Shown here in pieces: positions 44,456 through 54,318 of a DNA stretch of 64,000 bases (positions are counted from its first letter, which is position 1; each line of letters opens with the position of its first letter). Location of the stretch: NCBI RefSeq assembly GCF_016031655.1, contig NZ_JACCHQ010000006.1, positions 1 through 64,000 on the forward strand, read 5' to 3'. Source of the stretch: Bradyrhizobium glycinis. Lineage in GTDB: Bacteria; Pseudomonadota; Alphaproteobacteria; Rhizobiales; Xanthobacteraceae. The notes under the pieces are model-generated. The model saw only the letters and a program-made list of their open reading frames with translations, did no database searches and was not told the origin of the DNA. The translations under genes and the position numbers were made by a program.

Positions 44456-47400
44456 ATGGCGAACACTCCGAAAAAGGTCAAAGACCCTACAGAAGTTGCG
44501 CTTTCTGCGATTCAGGAAGCCCTGAACATCAGCGACACGGCGGCCGATACCAGCCGCAACGCCGCGATGCGCAACGAAGCGGCGCCCCCGGTGCCGCCGG
44601 CCGCGCCTCCCGTCTTCGACGAGCCGAGCTTCGAGCCGCGCCCCGCCGCCAATGAGCGGTCGACCGTGTTCGACCCGATCGAGGAGCCGCGCACCGCGCG
44701 CCGCGCCGCCAACGACGATCGCGAGACCATCGGCCAGTTGCTCCAGGCGCTGCAGAAGGGCCGCCCCGCCCGCAGCGTCTACACCTTCGCCACCATCTTC
44801 GCGGGCATCTGGCTCGCCGCCTGCGCCGCGCTGACCGTCGGCTTCCTGCCCTCGATCCAGGCCGCCATGGGCCAGAGCGGCGGCGTGCTCGTGATCGCCG
44901 GCCTCGTCGCGATGTTCTTCGCGCCGATCATGCTGTTCTACTTCCTCGCGAGCCTGGTCTGGCGCGGCCAGGAAATGCGCATGATCGCACAGGCGATGGC
45001 GCAGGTCGCGATCCGCTTCTCCGAGCCGGAAGGCTCGGCCTCCGATTCCATGGTCACCGTCGGCCAGGCCATCCGCCGCGAGGTTGCGGCGATGGGCGAC
45101 GGCATCGAGCGTGCGATCGCGCGCGCCGGCGAGCTCGAGACGCTGGTGGCCAACGAGGTCGCCGCGCTCGAACGCGCCTATTCCGACAACGAGGTGCGCA
45201 TCCGCGCTCTGCTCCAGGACATCGCGCATCAGCGCGACAACCTGGTCGGCCAGGCCGAGCAGGTCCGCAGCGCCATTTCCGGCGTGCAGATCGACCTGCG
45301 CCACGACATCGCGCTGATCTCGGACGCGATCGCCTCCCGCGTCGACGAGGTGGCCAAGTCCATCACCGGCGCTCTGGAAGAGCGCGGCGCCCACATCACC
45401 CAGGCGCTGAGCAATGCCGGCGACAACATGATCCTGGCGCTCGGCGAGCGCGGCGGTGACCTGCTCGACCGCCTCGAGGAAGCCAGCAACGAGACCACGC
45501 GCGCCGTGCTCGACGCCAGCGAGCGGCTGACCACCAGCCTCAACTTCAAGACCGGCCACGTCCACGACGAGTTCGTCGACCTCGCCGACCGCGTCCACGA
45601 GATGCTGAACGAGCGCATCGACCGCATCACCGGCGAGTTCGAGCAGCGTTCCGCCGCGATCGTCGACGGCATCTCCGAGCGCACCGAGCAGGTGCACGAT
45701 AGCCTGAAGAACTCGTCGGACTCGCTGCTGCTCGAGCTCGAGCTGCGGTCCAACGACATCTCCGCCAAGATCGACGACGCCGGCAACCGCCTCGCCGGCC
45801 AGATCATGACGAGCGGCGACAAGGCCAGCGAGGCGCTCGACGCCACCGTCAACGCCCTGGTCACCAAGGTGGTCAGCCAGACCGAGACCGCGCACGATTC
45901 GCTGTCGCTGCAGATGAGCGCGTTCGACGAGCTGGTGAGGAACCAGGGCACCGAGCTGGTCGAGAAGTTCGCCCGCGATTCCGGCACGCTGGGCGCTCTG
46001 ATCACCCGCCACATCTCCGAGTTCGACCGCACCGTGAAGACCTTCGGCGGCGAGATCGTCGAGCGCATGGGCCAGCGCACGCAGGACATCGCCGAGACGC
46101 TGAAGACCTATGTCGACGGTTTCGACACCCGCTTCACGTCGAACGGCGGCCAGATCACGGCGGTGCTCGACCAGCGCCTCGCGCAGTTCGAGACCACGAT
46201 CGGCGAACGCATCGGCAATATCGACGCCTCGCTGAACGGCAAGATCGCCAGCCTCGACGGCACCATCCAAGGCCACATCAGGACCTTCGACGAGCAGCTC
46301 GTCGGCCGCGTCGCCGCGCTCGAGCAGTCGTTCGACGGCCGCGCGAAGTCGATGACCGAAACGATCGACGGGCGCATCAACACGCTGGCGGCGTCGCTGA
46401 CCGACGGTGCCGCGCAGGCGATCCAGTCGATCGACTCCCGCCTCACCCACCTCACGACCTCGCTGACCGACGGCGCATCGCAGACCATCCAGACGATCGA
46501 TACGCGCCTGACGCACCTCACGACGACGCTGACGGGCAATGCGACGCAGGCACTCGAGTCCATCGACTCGCGCCTCACCTACCTGACTACGGCCGTGACC
46601 AACGGCGCATCCCAGGCCGTGCAGTCGATCGACACGCGCCTGACGCTGCTGACCTCGACGCTCACCGACGGCACCGCGCAGGCGATCGAGGCGGTCGACC
46701 GCCGCATTACCGGCGTCACCGAGGTCATCGACGGCCGCAGCACGCATCTGACCGACACGGTCACGGCACGCTTCCAGGAGATCCAGCAGGCCATCGAGAC
46801 CAAGGTCGGCTCGGTCGCCAGCGATATCGACGTGCGCGTGGCGCAGTTCGAGGACCTGCTCGGCTCGCGCGTCGAGGCCGTCGCCGGCCGCATCGAAAGC
46901 AGCGGTCGCCAGGCCAGCGAGGACATGATGTCCCGCGCCGAGATGATCTCGACCGCGATCCGCTCGCATGTCGAGGACGCCGAGCGCTCGCTCACCAACC
47001 TCGTCGTCAACACCAGCGAGACCATCCAGACCGGCGCGCGCACCGCTCAGCAGTCGCTGCTGACGGTCTCCTCCGACGTTAACGCCCAGCTCAAGATGAC
47101 CTCGGCCGAGGTCGAGCAGGCGCTGACCGCGGTCGGCACCGGTGCGGCGAACTCGATCCTGACCAGCGCACGCGAAGCGCAGTCGACGCTGGTCGCGGCC
47201 TCGGGCGAAGCCTCCACCCAGCTCAAGGGGCTCGCGGCCGACGTCGAGCGCACGCTTTCGGCGGCGGGCTCTGCCACCGCGGCCTCGATCCTGGCCGGCG
47301 CCCGCGAGGTGCAGACCACCCTCGTCACCACGTCCTCGGATGCGGCAAGCCAGGTCAAGACGCTCACCGCCGACGTGCAGCGCTCGCTGTCGATGGCCGG

Positions 47401-50092
47401 CACCGCCACGGCGGAGTCGATCACCGCCGGCGCCCGCGATGCGCAGAGCACGCTGATCGCCGCCTCGACCGAGACCGCCAACCAGATCAAGGCGCTGTCC
47501 TCGGACGTGCAGCGCTCGCTGACGATGGCGGGCACCTCGACGGCCGAGACCATCATGAGCGGCGCCCGCGAGGCCCAGAGCACGCTGGTGACGGCATCCT
47601 CGGATGCGGCGAGCCAGGTCAAGTCGCTCGCGGCCGAAGTGCATCGCTCGCTCTCGCAGGTCGGCCAGACCACTGCCGAGACGATCACCACCAGCGCCCG
47701 CGACGCCCAGACCACCCTGCTCGCGGTTTCGGCCGAGCAGACCAGCCAGGTCCGTTCGCTCGCGGCCGAGATGCAGCGCGCGCTGGCGACCGCCGGCGGC
47801 GCTACCATCGAGGCGCTCACCAGCGGCGTTCGCGAGGCCCAGGGCACGCTGATCTCCGCTTCGACCGATGCGGCGAGCCAGATCAAGTCGCTGACCACAG
47901 ACATCGAGCGCACGCTGACCGCGGTCGGCGCCGACACCGCCTCGACCATCCTCAACAGCGCGCGTGAGGCCCAGATCTCGCTAACCTCGACCTCGGCCGA
48001 CGCCGCGAGCCAGATCCGCACGATCTCGACCGAGATCGAGCGCACGCTGAGCGCGGCCACCGCCAACGCGACCAACGACATCCAGACCAGCGCGCTCAAC
48101 GCCCAGAACGCGCTGATCTCGGCCTCCAACGAGGCGAGCTCGCGCGTCAAGTCGAGCTCGGCCGACGTCGAGCGCTCGGTGCTCGCCGCCAGCTCCAGCT
48201 TCGGCCAGGCCATGACCGGCAAGACCGACGAGATCGTCACCTACGTGCAGCAGCAGGCCGACCGTCTGTCGAACATGATCGACGCCAAGCGCGGCGCGCT
48301 GGTGGACGCGATCGGCTCGAAGACCAGCCAGCTCACGCTCGACATCGACCGCGTCACCTCGGATGCGCTGAAGTCGATCGAGACGCGCGGCCAGGCGTTC
48401 TCGCAGACCATGATGGGCAACGGCTCGGAAGTCGCCCGCACCATCAACGCGGCGAGCGAGGTCGCCACCACCGCGGTAGCCAAGTCGCTCAAGGACCTCG
48501 AGCAGGCCTCGCGTTCGGCGATCGACCAGTCGCGCCAGGTCTCGATCGCGGCCGTCACTGAGATGCAGGAGACCAGCAAGATCCTGCGTACCGACACCGT
48601 CGCCCTGTTCGAGCGCCTGCGCGAAGGCAACATCCTGCTGCAGGAGGTGCTGACCGGTGCGCACGACAACCTCAACTCGCTCGAGCGGGCGCTGGTGACC
48701 CGCGTCGCCGACTTCGTCTCGGCGATGAACGACGTCACCTCGCGCAACGGCGCGGCGACGCAGAACCTGGAAGAGCAGCTCAACGTCTTCAACAGCAAGA
48801 CCACGAAGGCGCTGCAGGATCTCGGCGAGCTGTCGGTCCAGTTCGACAAGCACGGCCAGGCGCTGGTCGAGGCCGCGCAGGTCGTCGAGCAGAGCAACAA
48901 GAACACCACCGCCTCGCTCGCCGAGCGCAAGCAGGCGCTGGAATCGCTCGTCACCACGATCGACCTGCGCACGGCCGATCTCGACCAGCGGCTGTCGCGC
49001 TTCACCGGCCTGCTCGATGAATCGCTTGCCGCGGCCGAAGAGCGCGCCCGCGACATCGCGCGCGTCGTCGCCGAGACCGCCGGCGCAGGCTCGGCCGCGA
49101 TCACCCGTCAGTTCGAGGCGGTGCGCGCGGCGTCCGAAGAGGAGCACCGGCAGACCATCGAGGCGATGCACGACATCTACCGCCAGACCACGGATGAGGC
49201 GGATGCGATGTTCAAGCAGTCGACCGAGAAGTTCACCAACCTCGTCGCCAGCATGAAGCAGATGGCTCTCGAGATGCACAACGAGCTCGAAGCCACCCGC
49301 AACGAGCTGCGCCGCGGCGTGCTGGAAATGCCGCAGGAGGCCGCCGAGAGCACGGCGCAGATGCGCAAGGTGATCGTCGACCAGATCGAGGCGCTCGCCG
49401 AGCTCAACCGCATCGTGGCCCAGCACGGCCGCGGGCTCGACGTCACCACGGCGGGCCGCGCCAGCGTGCAGCGCCAGGACGAGCCGGTGCTGGCCGCCGT
49501 CGGCGGCCGCGCTCCCGAGACCCGCATGCGCGACATCGGCAGCGCCTCGACGCTGCCGCCGCCGGACCTCGGCATGCCGGCCGCACGCCGCACCGAAGCG
49601 CCACCGGTTGCGCCCGGAAACAACGACCAGGGCCGTGACGGCTGGCTGTCGGACCTGCTCAACCGCACCGACGCCAATCAGGGCGCGCCGGCCGGTCAGG
49701 CTCCCCGCGGCCGCGCGGCCCCCGCGCCGCAGCCGCAGGCCCCGCAAGCGAGCAGCAATCCGCTGGAATCGCTGTCGCTCGACATCGGCCGGCTGATGGA
49801 CCGCAACCTCGCGGCCGAGATGTGGGACCGCTACCAGCGCGGCGAGAACAAGGCCTTCACCAAGCGCCTCTACACGCCCGCCGGCCAGAAGGCCTTCGAC
49901 GAGGTCGCCCGCAAGTACCGCGCCGACCGCAACTTCAAGGGCACGGTCGACCGCTACGTCGCCGAGTTCGAGCGCCTGCTCGACGAAGTCGCCCGCGACG
50001 GCCGCGGCCCGCAGGAGCTGCGCAGCCACCTGATCTCGGAGACGGGTCTGGTGTACACGCTGCTGGCCCACGCGGCCGGCCGGCTGGGGTAA
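44456..50092 (+). CDS. Giant membrane-anchored coiled-coil protein, GPR/RgsE (growth pole ring) type
   Basis: 1878 residues. A Pro/Ala-rich cytoplasmic N-terminus, two membrane helices (about 109-131 and 143-168), then about 1400 residues of predicted helix with apolipoprotein-like repeats: five 22-residue units at about 648-757 (LTDGASQTIQTIDTRLTHLT) and about eight 44-residue units at about 905-1247 (AREAQSTLVTASSDAASQVK...). A Pro-rich linker (about 1680-1790) precedes a conserved C-terminal domain (MWDRYQRGENKAFTKRLYTP and LISETGLVYTLLAHAAGRLG). The architecture matches the growth-pole-ring protein GPR of Agrobacterium and RgsE of Sinorhizobium, which organise unipolar growth (established knowledge). 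CtrA-type boxes precede it and a strong terminator follows. Confidence 0.78.
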   Translation: MANTPKKVKDPTEVALSAIQEALNISDTAADTSRNAAMRNEAAPPVPPAAPPVFDEPSFEPRPAANERSTVFDPIEEPRTARRAANDDRETIGQLLQALQKGRPARSVYTFATIFAGIWLAACAALTVGFLPSIQAAMGQSGGVLVIAGLVAMFFAPIMLFYFLASLVWRGQEMRMIAQAMAQVAIRFSEPEGSASDSMVTVGQAIRREVAAMGDGIERAIARAGELETLVANEVAALERAYSDNEVRIRALLQDIAHQRDNLVGQAEQVRSAISGVQIDLRHDIALISDAIASRVDEVAKSITGALEERGAHITQALSNAGDNMILALGERGGDLLDRLEEASNETTRAVLDASERLTTSLNFKTGHVHDEFVDLADRVHEMLNERIDRITGEFEQRSAAIVDGISERTEQVHDSLKNSSDSLLLELELRSNDISAKIDDAGNRLAGQIMTSGDKASEALDATVNALVTKVVSQTETAHDSLSLQMSAFDELVRNQGTELVEKFARDSGTLGALITRHISEFDRTVKTFGGEIVERMGQRTQDIAETLKTYVDGFDTRFTSNGGQITAVLDQRLAQFETTIGERIGNIDASLNGKIASLDGTIQGHIRTFDEQLVGRVAALEQSFDGRAKSMTETIDGRINTLAASLTDGAAQAIQSIDSRLTHLTTSLTDGASQTIQTIDTRLTHLTTTLTGNATQALESIDSRLTYLTTAVTNGASQAVQSIDTRLTLLTSTLTDGTAQAIEAVDRRITGVTEVIDGRSTHLTDTVTARFQEIQQAIETKVGSVASDIDVRVAQFEDLLGSRVEAVAGRIESSGRQASEDMMSRAEMISTAIRSHVEDAERSLTNLVVNTSETIQTGARTAQQSLLTVSSDVNAQLKMTSAEVEQALTAVGTGAANSILTSAREAQSTLVAASGEASTQLKGLAADVERTLSAAGSATAASILAGAREVQTTLVTTSSDAASQVKTLTADVQRSLSMAGTATAESITAGARDAQSTLIAASTETANQIKALSSDVQRSLTMAGTSTAETIMSGAREAQSTLVTASSDAASQVKSLAAEVHRSLSQVGQTTAETITTSARDAQTTLLAVSAEQTSQVRSLAAEMQRALATAGGATIEALTSGVREAQGTLISASTDAASQIKSLTTDIERTLTAVGADTASTILNSAREAQISLTSTSADAASQIRTISTEIERTLSAATANATNDIQTSALNAQNALISASNEASSRVKSSSADVERSVLAASSSFGQAMTGKTDEIVTYVQQQADRLSNMIDAKRGALVDAIGSKTSQLTLDIDRVTSDALKSIETRGQAFSQTMMGNGSEVARTINAASEVATTAVAKSLKDLEQASRSAIDQSRQVSIAAVTEMQETSKILRTDTVALFERLREGNILLQEVLTGAHDNLNSLERALVTRVADFVSAMNDVTSRNGAATQNLEEQLNVFNSKTTKALQDLGELSVQFDKHGQALVEAAQVVEQSNKNTTASLAERKQALESLVTTIDLRTADLDQRLSRFTGLLDESLAAAEERARDIARVVAETAGAGSAAITRQFEAVRAASEEEHRQTIEAMHDIYRQTTDEADAMFKQSTEKFTNLVASMKQMALEMHNELEATRNELRRGVLEMPQEAAESTAQMRKVIVDQIEALAELNRIVAQHGRGLDVTTAGRASVQRQDEPVLAAVGGRAPETRMRDIGSASTLPPPDLGMPAARRTEAPPVAPGNNDQGRDGWLSDLLNRTDANQGAPAGQAPRGRAAPAPQPQAPQASSNPLESLSLDIGRLMDRNLAAEMWDRYQRGENKAFTKRLYTPAGQKAFDEVARKYRADRNFKGTVDRYVAEFERLLDEVARDGRGPQELRSHLISETGLVYTLLAHAAGRLG

Positions 50093-50119
50093 GCTGCGGA
50101 TAACAACGAACGACGAATG

Positions 50120-50147
50120 AAAACGGAGGCCTCACGGCCTCCGTTTT
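50120..50147 (+). terminator. Rho-independent terminator of the GPR/RgsE-like gene
   Basis: Perfect 12-bp stem AAAACGGAGGCC / GGCCTCCGTTTT with a 4-nt loop, followed by GTTT, 28 nt after the stop codon. Confidence 0.88.
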
Positions 50148-50158
50148 GTTTGGGCAAT

Positions 50159-50230
50159 CGTAGCCCGCATAGAGCGAAGCGGAATGCAGGGCAAGTTTCC
50201 TGGATTGCGCTTCGCTCCATCCGGGCTACG
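50159..50230. repeat. Palindromic repeat CGTAGCCCG type
   Basis: CGTAGCCCGCATAGAGCGAA, GCGGAATGCAGGGC, then CTGGATTGCGCTTCGCTCCA and TCCGGGCTACG form a long imperfect hairpin just after the terminator. Confidence 0.7.
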
Positions 50231-50249
50231 CAGCTGACTCCTACAAGTT

Positions 50250-50337
50250 CGTCATTGCGAGGAGCTCTTGCGACGAAGCAATCCAGACTGCTGCCGCAGA
50301 GACAAGTCTGGATTGCTTCGCTTCGCTCGCAATGACG
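50250..50337. repeat. Palindromic repeat CGTCATTGCGAGCG type, copy 2
   Basis: CGTCATTGCGAGGAGCTCTT, GACGAAGCAATCCAGAC, then GTCTGGATTGCTTCGCTTCG and CTCGCAATGACG. Same family as 16683 and 57022. Confidence 0.8.
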
Positions 50338-50388
50338 GATGGAGAGAGCATGAACACTCTCCCCTCTCGCGCGAACGCTCCCGCTTTC

Positions 50389-51255
50389 CTACCGCCTCGG
50401 CGCTGCCGCCGGCTTGGGCGGCTCGGGCGGCGGGGCTGCTTGCGACGAATTGCTGGCGCCGAACAGCACGCGGGTCGGGTTGCGGTCGAAATTGTTCACG
50501 GCGCGGCTGATGTCGCCGAGGGTGCGACGGCCATCGGCCATCAATGCGCCGGAGCGCTTGTCGAAATCCTCGGCGAGCTCGCGAATCGACTTCACCGCCT
50601 GGAACAGCTCGCCGCCGTCCTTGCCGCCGGCCAGCGTGTTGAGGCCGAGCATGAGGTTGTCGGCCTTGAGCATGACGCCGTCGACCTTGGCCATCACGGC
50701 GTCGATTTTCTCGGAATTGCGCGCCAGCGAGTTGGTGAAGGTCTCGAGGTTCTTCAGCGAGTTCTTCACCGATTCCTGATTGTCGGCGACGATCTTGTTG
50801 ACGTTCTGCAGCGTGGCGCGGATCGCCTCGGTGACGTCCTGGAGCTTGTTGGGGTCGGCCATGAGCGTCGGGATGCCGTCCTGGTCGAGTGGTGGCGGGG
50901 CCGCAGCCTCCTCGCCGCCCTTGAGCGAAATCGCGGCGACGCCCGTGAGGCCCTGGAATTCGAGGCCGACGAGCGTGTCCTTGCGGATCGGGGCGTTGTT
51001 CTCGATCATCGCGAGTGCGACAACCCGCCGCGGGTTGTCCAGCTTCACCGAGACCACCTCGCCCACCCTGATACCGTTGAAATTGACGCTGCCGCCGTTG
51101 CGCAGGCCCGCCGCCGGCCCTTCGAACACGACGCGCAGCGGGCTGCGCTGCTTGGTGGTGTGCAGCGACTGAAACCACAGCACGAAGCCGATCGCGGCGG
51201 CGATCACCGCCAGCGTGAACGAGCCGATCAATATGTAATTCGCCCGCGTTTCCAT
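50389..51255 (-). CDS. mlaD: MlaD-type MCE lipid-transport substrate-binding protein
   Basis: 288 residues. One N-terminal membrane anchor (NYILIGSFTLAVIAAAIGFV) and an MCE domain (about 40-115: LRVVFEGPAAGLRNGGSVNF, GIRVGEVVSVKLDNP, GLEFQGLTGVAAISLKGG), then a helical tail of about 150 residues and a Pro-rich end. It is a periplasmic lipid-binding ring subunit of the Mla phospholipid transporter. It is encoded last in mlaE-mlaF-mlaD, 29 nt after mlaF. ATG at 51255. Confidence 0.9.
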   Translation of the reverse strand: METRANYILIGSFTLAVIAAAIGFVLWFQSLHTTKQRSPLRVVFEGPAAGLRNGGSVNFNGIRVGEVVSVKLDNPRRVVALAMIENNAPIRKDTLVGLEFQGLTGVAAISLKGGEEAAAPPPLDQDGIPTLMADPNKLQDVTEAIRATLQNVNKIVADNQESVKNSLKNLETFTNSLARNSEKIDAVMAKVDGVMLKADNLMLGLNTLAGGKDGGELFQAVKSIRELAEDFDKRSGALMADGRRTLGDISRAVNNFDRNPTRVLFGASNSSQAAPPPEPPKPAAAPRR

Positions 51256-51284
51256 CAGGTGCTCCGGCTACTCGATCCAGCTAT

Positions 51285-52055
51285 TCAACCCATGACCGCG
51301 CGGGCGCGCTTGCCATGAAAATACTGCCTCAGCCAGGGATGCTGCGAGGCCTGCATGTCCGCGATCGACCCTGCCGCAATGATCTTACCGTTCCCTAAAA
51401 CGGCGATGCGGTCACATGCGGTGTAGAGGCTGTCGAGGTCGTGGGTTACCATGAAAACGGTCAGCCCCAAAGTGCGCTGGAGGGTCCGGACCAGCTCGTC
51501 GAAATCGCCGGCGCCGATCGGATCGAGACCCGACGTCGGCTCGTCGAGGAAGACGAGGTCGGGATCGAGCGACAGCGCGCGCGCCAGCGCCACGCGCTTG
51601 ATCATGCCGCCGGAGAGCTCGGACGGGAAACGCTCGGCGACCTCGGGCTTGAGGCCGACCATGGTGAGCTTGGCCATGGTGATCTCGTCCATCAGCCGTT
51701 GCGAGACGCGCAAATATTCGCGCATCGGAAACTGGATGTTCTGCCGCACGGTCAGGGAGGAGAACAGCGCGCCCTGCTGGAACAGGACGCCCCAGCGCCG
51801 CTCGACGTTGCGCCGCTGCGACGCACCGGAGGAATCGAGATCGACGCCGAACACTTCGATGGAGCCCGCGACCTTCGGCACGAGGCCGATGATTGTGCGC
51901 GTCAGCACCGACTTGCCCGCGCCGGAGGGACCGACGAAGCCCAGGATCTCGCCGCGCTTGACGTCGAGGTTGAGCCCGTCCAGCACGCGTGTAGCGCCGA
52001 ACTGCACGGTGATGTCGCGGACGCGGATGATGGGATTTTGAATCTCGCCAGCCAT
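51285..52055 (-). CDS. mlaF: Mla ABC transporter ATP-binding protein
   Basis: 256 residues. Walker A GFVGPSGAGKSVLTRTIIGL, signature LSGGMIKRVALARAL, Walker B LVFLDEPTSGLDPIGAGDF and switch His in FMVTHDLDSL are intact. SGGM-KR is typical of MlaF/Ttg2A rather than other ABC ATPases. It powers phospholipid movement with MlaE. The ATG at 52055 is preferred (GGGA 8 nt upstream); a GTG at 52061 overlapping the mlaE stop as GTGA is an alternative. Confidence 0.92.
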   Translation of the reverse strand: MAGEIQNPIIRVRDITVQFGATRVLDGLNLDVKRGEILGFVGPSGAGKSVLTRTIIGLVPKVAGSIEVFGVDLDSSGASQRRNVERRWGVLFQQGALFSSLTVRQNIQFPMREYLRVSQRLMDEITMAKLTMVGLKPEVAERFPSELSGGMIKRVALARALSLDPDLVFLDEPTSGLDPIGAGDFDELVRTLQRTLGLTVFMVTHDLDSLYTACDRIAVLGNGKIIAAGSIADMQASQHPWLRQYFHGKRARAVMG

Positions 52056-52057
52056 CG

Positions 52058-53191
52058 TCACATCCCGATCGAGGCGAAGAAGATGGCGAAGACGCCGTCC
52101 ATGACGATGACGAAGAAGATGCCTTTCACCACCGACGCGGTCGTGTGCTGCCCGAGCGATTCCGCGCTGCCCTGCACGGCGAGCCCTTCGACGCAGGCGA
52201 CGATGCCGATCACGGCGGCCATGACGGGCGCCTTGACGATGCCGACGATGAAATGGTCGATGGAGATGGCATCGCGCAGGCGCAGCAGGAAGGCCTCAGG
52301 CTGAACGCCGCCGTAGAGCCAGGCCACCAGACCGCCGCCATAGAGCGCGGCCATGGCGCCGAGAAATGCGAGGATCGGCAGCGCCAGCACCAGCGCCATC
52401 ATGCGCGGCAGCACCAGGACCTCGATCGGATCGAATCCCATCGTGCGCAGCGCGTCGATCTCCTCGCGCATCTTCATCGAGCCGAGCTCGGCGGTGTAGG
52501 CGCTGCCCGAGCGGCCCGCCACCATGATCGCGACCAGGAGCACGCCGATCTCGCGCAGCACCAGCACGCCGAGCATGTCGACGACGAAGATGTCGGCGCC
52601 GAATCTTCGGAAATGGAAGATGCCCTGCTGCGCGATGATGCAGCCGATCAGGAAGGTGATCAGCACGATGATCGGCACCGCGCGCCAGCAGACCTGCTCC
52701 ATGTGGTGCACGGTCGAGGTCAGGCGGAACGAGCGCGGATGGATCAGGACGCGAAACCACGCCGCGAGCACGGCGCCCAGCATGTCGACGAGGCCCGCCA
52801 CCGTGCCGGCGACGCCGGCCACGGCCCGTCCGATCTGCTCCAGCATGCCGGAGATGGTGATCGGGTTGCTGTCGACCACGGCCGTCGCCCTGACCCGCCG
52901 CACCTCGTCCACGAGGCTGGAATAATTGGCGGAGAGGCCCGCGATCTGCGCCTCGACGGGTCCCTTGGTCAGGCTGCGGCGCAGCCGCTCGATCAGCCAG
53001 GCGCCGAACGTGTCGAGCTGGGCGATCTCGGAGACGTCGATGAAGATGCTTTGCGGGGTGCCTGCGAGCTTCTCGGCCTCAGTCACCATCCGCTCCAGGA
53101 CCGGCGCAAAGCTCGCGGTCCAGGTGCCGGTGGCGCACAGTGCCAGCGCGTTGCCCCTGGCAATCCGTTCCAGCTTCGGATCGCCACTCAT
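52058..53191 (-). CDS. mlaE: Mla ABC transporter permease with N-terminal STAS domain
   Basis: 377 residues. Residues about 1-105 form a STAS-like domain (SIFIDVSEIAQLDTFGAWLI), which in E. coli is the separate protein MlaB; here it is fused, as in other Rhizobiales. The rest is the MlaE permease with five to six membrane helices (AVPIIVLITFLIGCIIAQQG, MREEIDALRTMGFDPIEVLV as the conserved EQ-type loop, LVLPRMMALVLALPILAFLG). It is the first gene of the operon, divergent from the epimerase gene. Confidence 0.9.
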   Translation of the reverse strand: MSGDPKLERIARGNALALCATGTWTASFAPVLERMVTEAEKLAGTPQSIFIDVSEIAQLDTFGAWLIERLRRSLTKGPVEAQIAGLSANYSSLVDEVRRVRATAVVDSNPITISGMLEQIGRAVAGVAGTVAGLVDMLGAVLAAWFRVLIHPRSFRLTSTVHHMEQVCWRAVPIIVLITFLIGCIIAQQGIFHFRRFGADIFVVDMLGVLVLREIGVLLVAIMVAGRSGSAYTAELGSMKMREEIDALRTMGFDPIEVLVLPRMMALVLALPILAFLGAMAALYGGGLVAWLYGGVQPEAFLLRLRDAISIDHFIVGIVKAPVMAAVIGIVACVEGLAVQGSAESLGQHTTASVVKGIFFVIVMDGVFAIFFASIGM

Positions 53192-53279
53192 GTCCGCTCC
53201 CGTGCCGAGGCGGAGAAAATCAGATGGTTGCGCACGCGCCCTTACCCAGAGAAGGTATCCCCAAGGGGTTAATGTTAGT

Positions 53280-53297
53280 TGCTAGAGGTAACTAGCA
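53280..53297. promoter_or_regulatory. Small palindrome between mlaE and the epimerase gene
   Basis: TGCTAG-AGGTAA-CTAGCA, a perfect 6-bp inverted repeat in the 131-bp divergent region. It could be an operator for either gene. Short, so weakly supported. Confidence 0.25.
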
Positions 53298-53322
53298 GGT
53301 TCAGATTTCGCCAGAGTTCAAA

Positions 53323-54318
53323 ATGACTTCCATGAAATTTGCAGCTTTGGCGGCGCGAATCGAGCGCTTCCCGATCGCCGGCAGTTTTACCATCAGTCGG
53401 GGCGCCAAGACCGAGGCCGTCGCGGTCGTGGCGGAGGTCAGCCGGGACGGCCTGACCGGCCGCGGCGAGTGCGTGCCCTATCCCCGCTACGGCGAGACGC
53501 CTGAGGCGACGCTGGCCGCGATCCAGGCCATGCAGGAGGCCGTCGCGGACGGGCTGACGCGAGAGGCCCTCCAGGCCGCCATGCCATCAGGCGCGGCCCG
53601 CAACGCCCTCGATTGCGCATTGATCGACCTCGAAGCCAAGGCGGCTGGCTTGCGCGCCTGGAAACTGCTGGGCCGCCCGGCGCCTCGGGAGCGCACCACG
53701 GCCTACACGATTTCGTTAGGCGATCCCGAGGCCATGGCCGCCGCGACCGCCAGGGCGGCACACCGTCCGCTGCTCAAGATCAAGCTCGGCGGCGACGGCG
53801 ATCCCGAGCGCATCGCGGCCGTGCGCAAGGCCGCGCCCGAATCCGAGCTGATCGTCGATGCCAACGAGGCCTGGACCGAGGCCAATCTGGAAGCCAATCT
53901 CGCCGCCTGCGCCGCTTCCGGCGCCACCCTGGTGGAGCAGCCGCTGCCGGCAGGCCGCGACGAGGCGCTGGCGCGCATCAGGCGCCCGCTCGCCGTCTGC
54001 GCGGACGAGAGCGTGCATGACCGCTCTTCCCTCGCGCCCTTGCGCGAACGCTACGACGCCGTGAACATCAAGCTCGACAAGACCGGCGGCCTCTCCGAGG
54101 CGCTGGCCATGGCCGATGCTGCCCAGGCGCTCGGCTTCGAGATCATGATCGGCTGCATGGTCGCGACCTCGTTGTCGATGGCGCCGGCGATGCTGGTGAC
54201 GCCGCAGGCGCGCTTCGTCGATCTCGACGGCCCCTTGCTGCTGGCGCGCGACCGCGACCATGGCCTGCGTTATGACGGCAGCCTGGTCTACCCGCCGGAC
54301 GCTTCGCTCTGGGGCTGA
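53323..54318 (+). CDS. Dipeptide (L-Ala-D/L-Glu type) epimerase
   Basis: 331-residue enolase-superfamily enzyme. The muconate-lactonising/dipeptide-epimerase pattern is visible: KxK in LLKIKLGG, metal ligands in IVDANEAWTEANL, LVEQPLP and VCADESVH, and the second base Lys in NIKLDKTGGLSEAL. The KxK...KxD arrangement is that of L-Ala-D/L-Glu epimerases (YcjG), which recycle murein peptides; other dipeptides are possible. ATG at 53323 (a second ATG is 9 nt downstream). The last 31 bp overlap the convergent MFS gene. Confidence 0.88.
   Translation: MTSMKFAALAARIERFPIAGSFTISRGAKTEAVAVVAEVSRDGLTGRGECVPYPRYGETPEATLAAIQAMQEAVADGLTREALQAAMPSGAARNALDCALIDLEAKAAGLRAWKLLGRPAPRERTTAYTISLGDPEAMAAATARAAHRPLLKIKLGGDGDPERIAAVRKAAPESELIVDANEAWTEANLEANLAACAASGATLVEQPLPAGRDEALARIRRPLAVCADESVHDRSSLAPLRERYDAVNIKLDKTGGLSEALAMADAAQALGFEIMIGCMVATSLSMAPAMLVTPQARFVDLDGPLLLARDRDHGLRYDGSLVYPPDASLWG

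Noticed and set aside
44237-47644. Very long open frame antisense to the giant repeat gene
   Set aside because: It is opened by the strong codon bias of the sense gene; its protein is low-complexity Arg/Gly/Asp-rich with no domain, start or ribosome-binding site.
47100-48200. Periodic DNA repeats that could resemble a CRISPR array
   Set aside because: The 132-bp period is in-frame coding repeats (44 residues), with no short identical repeats or unique spacers.
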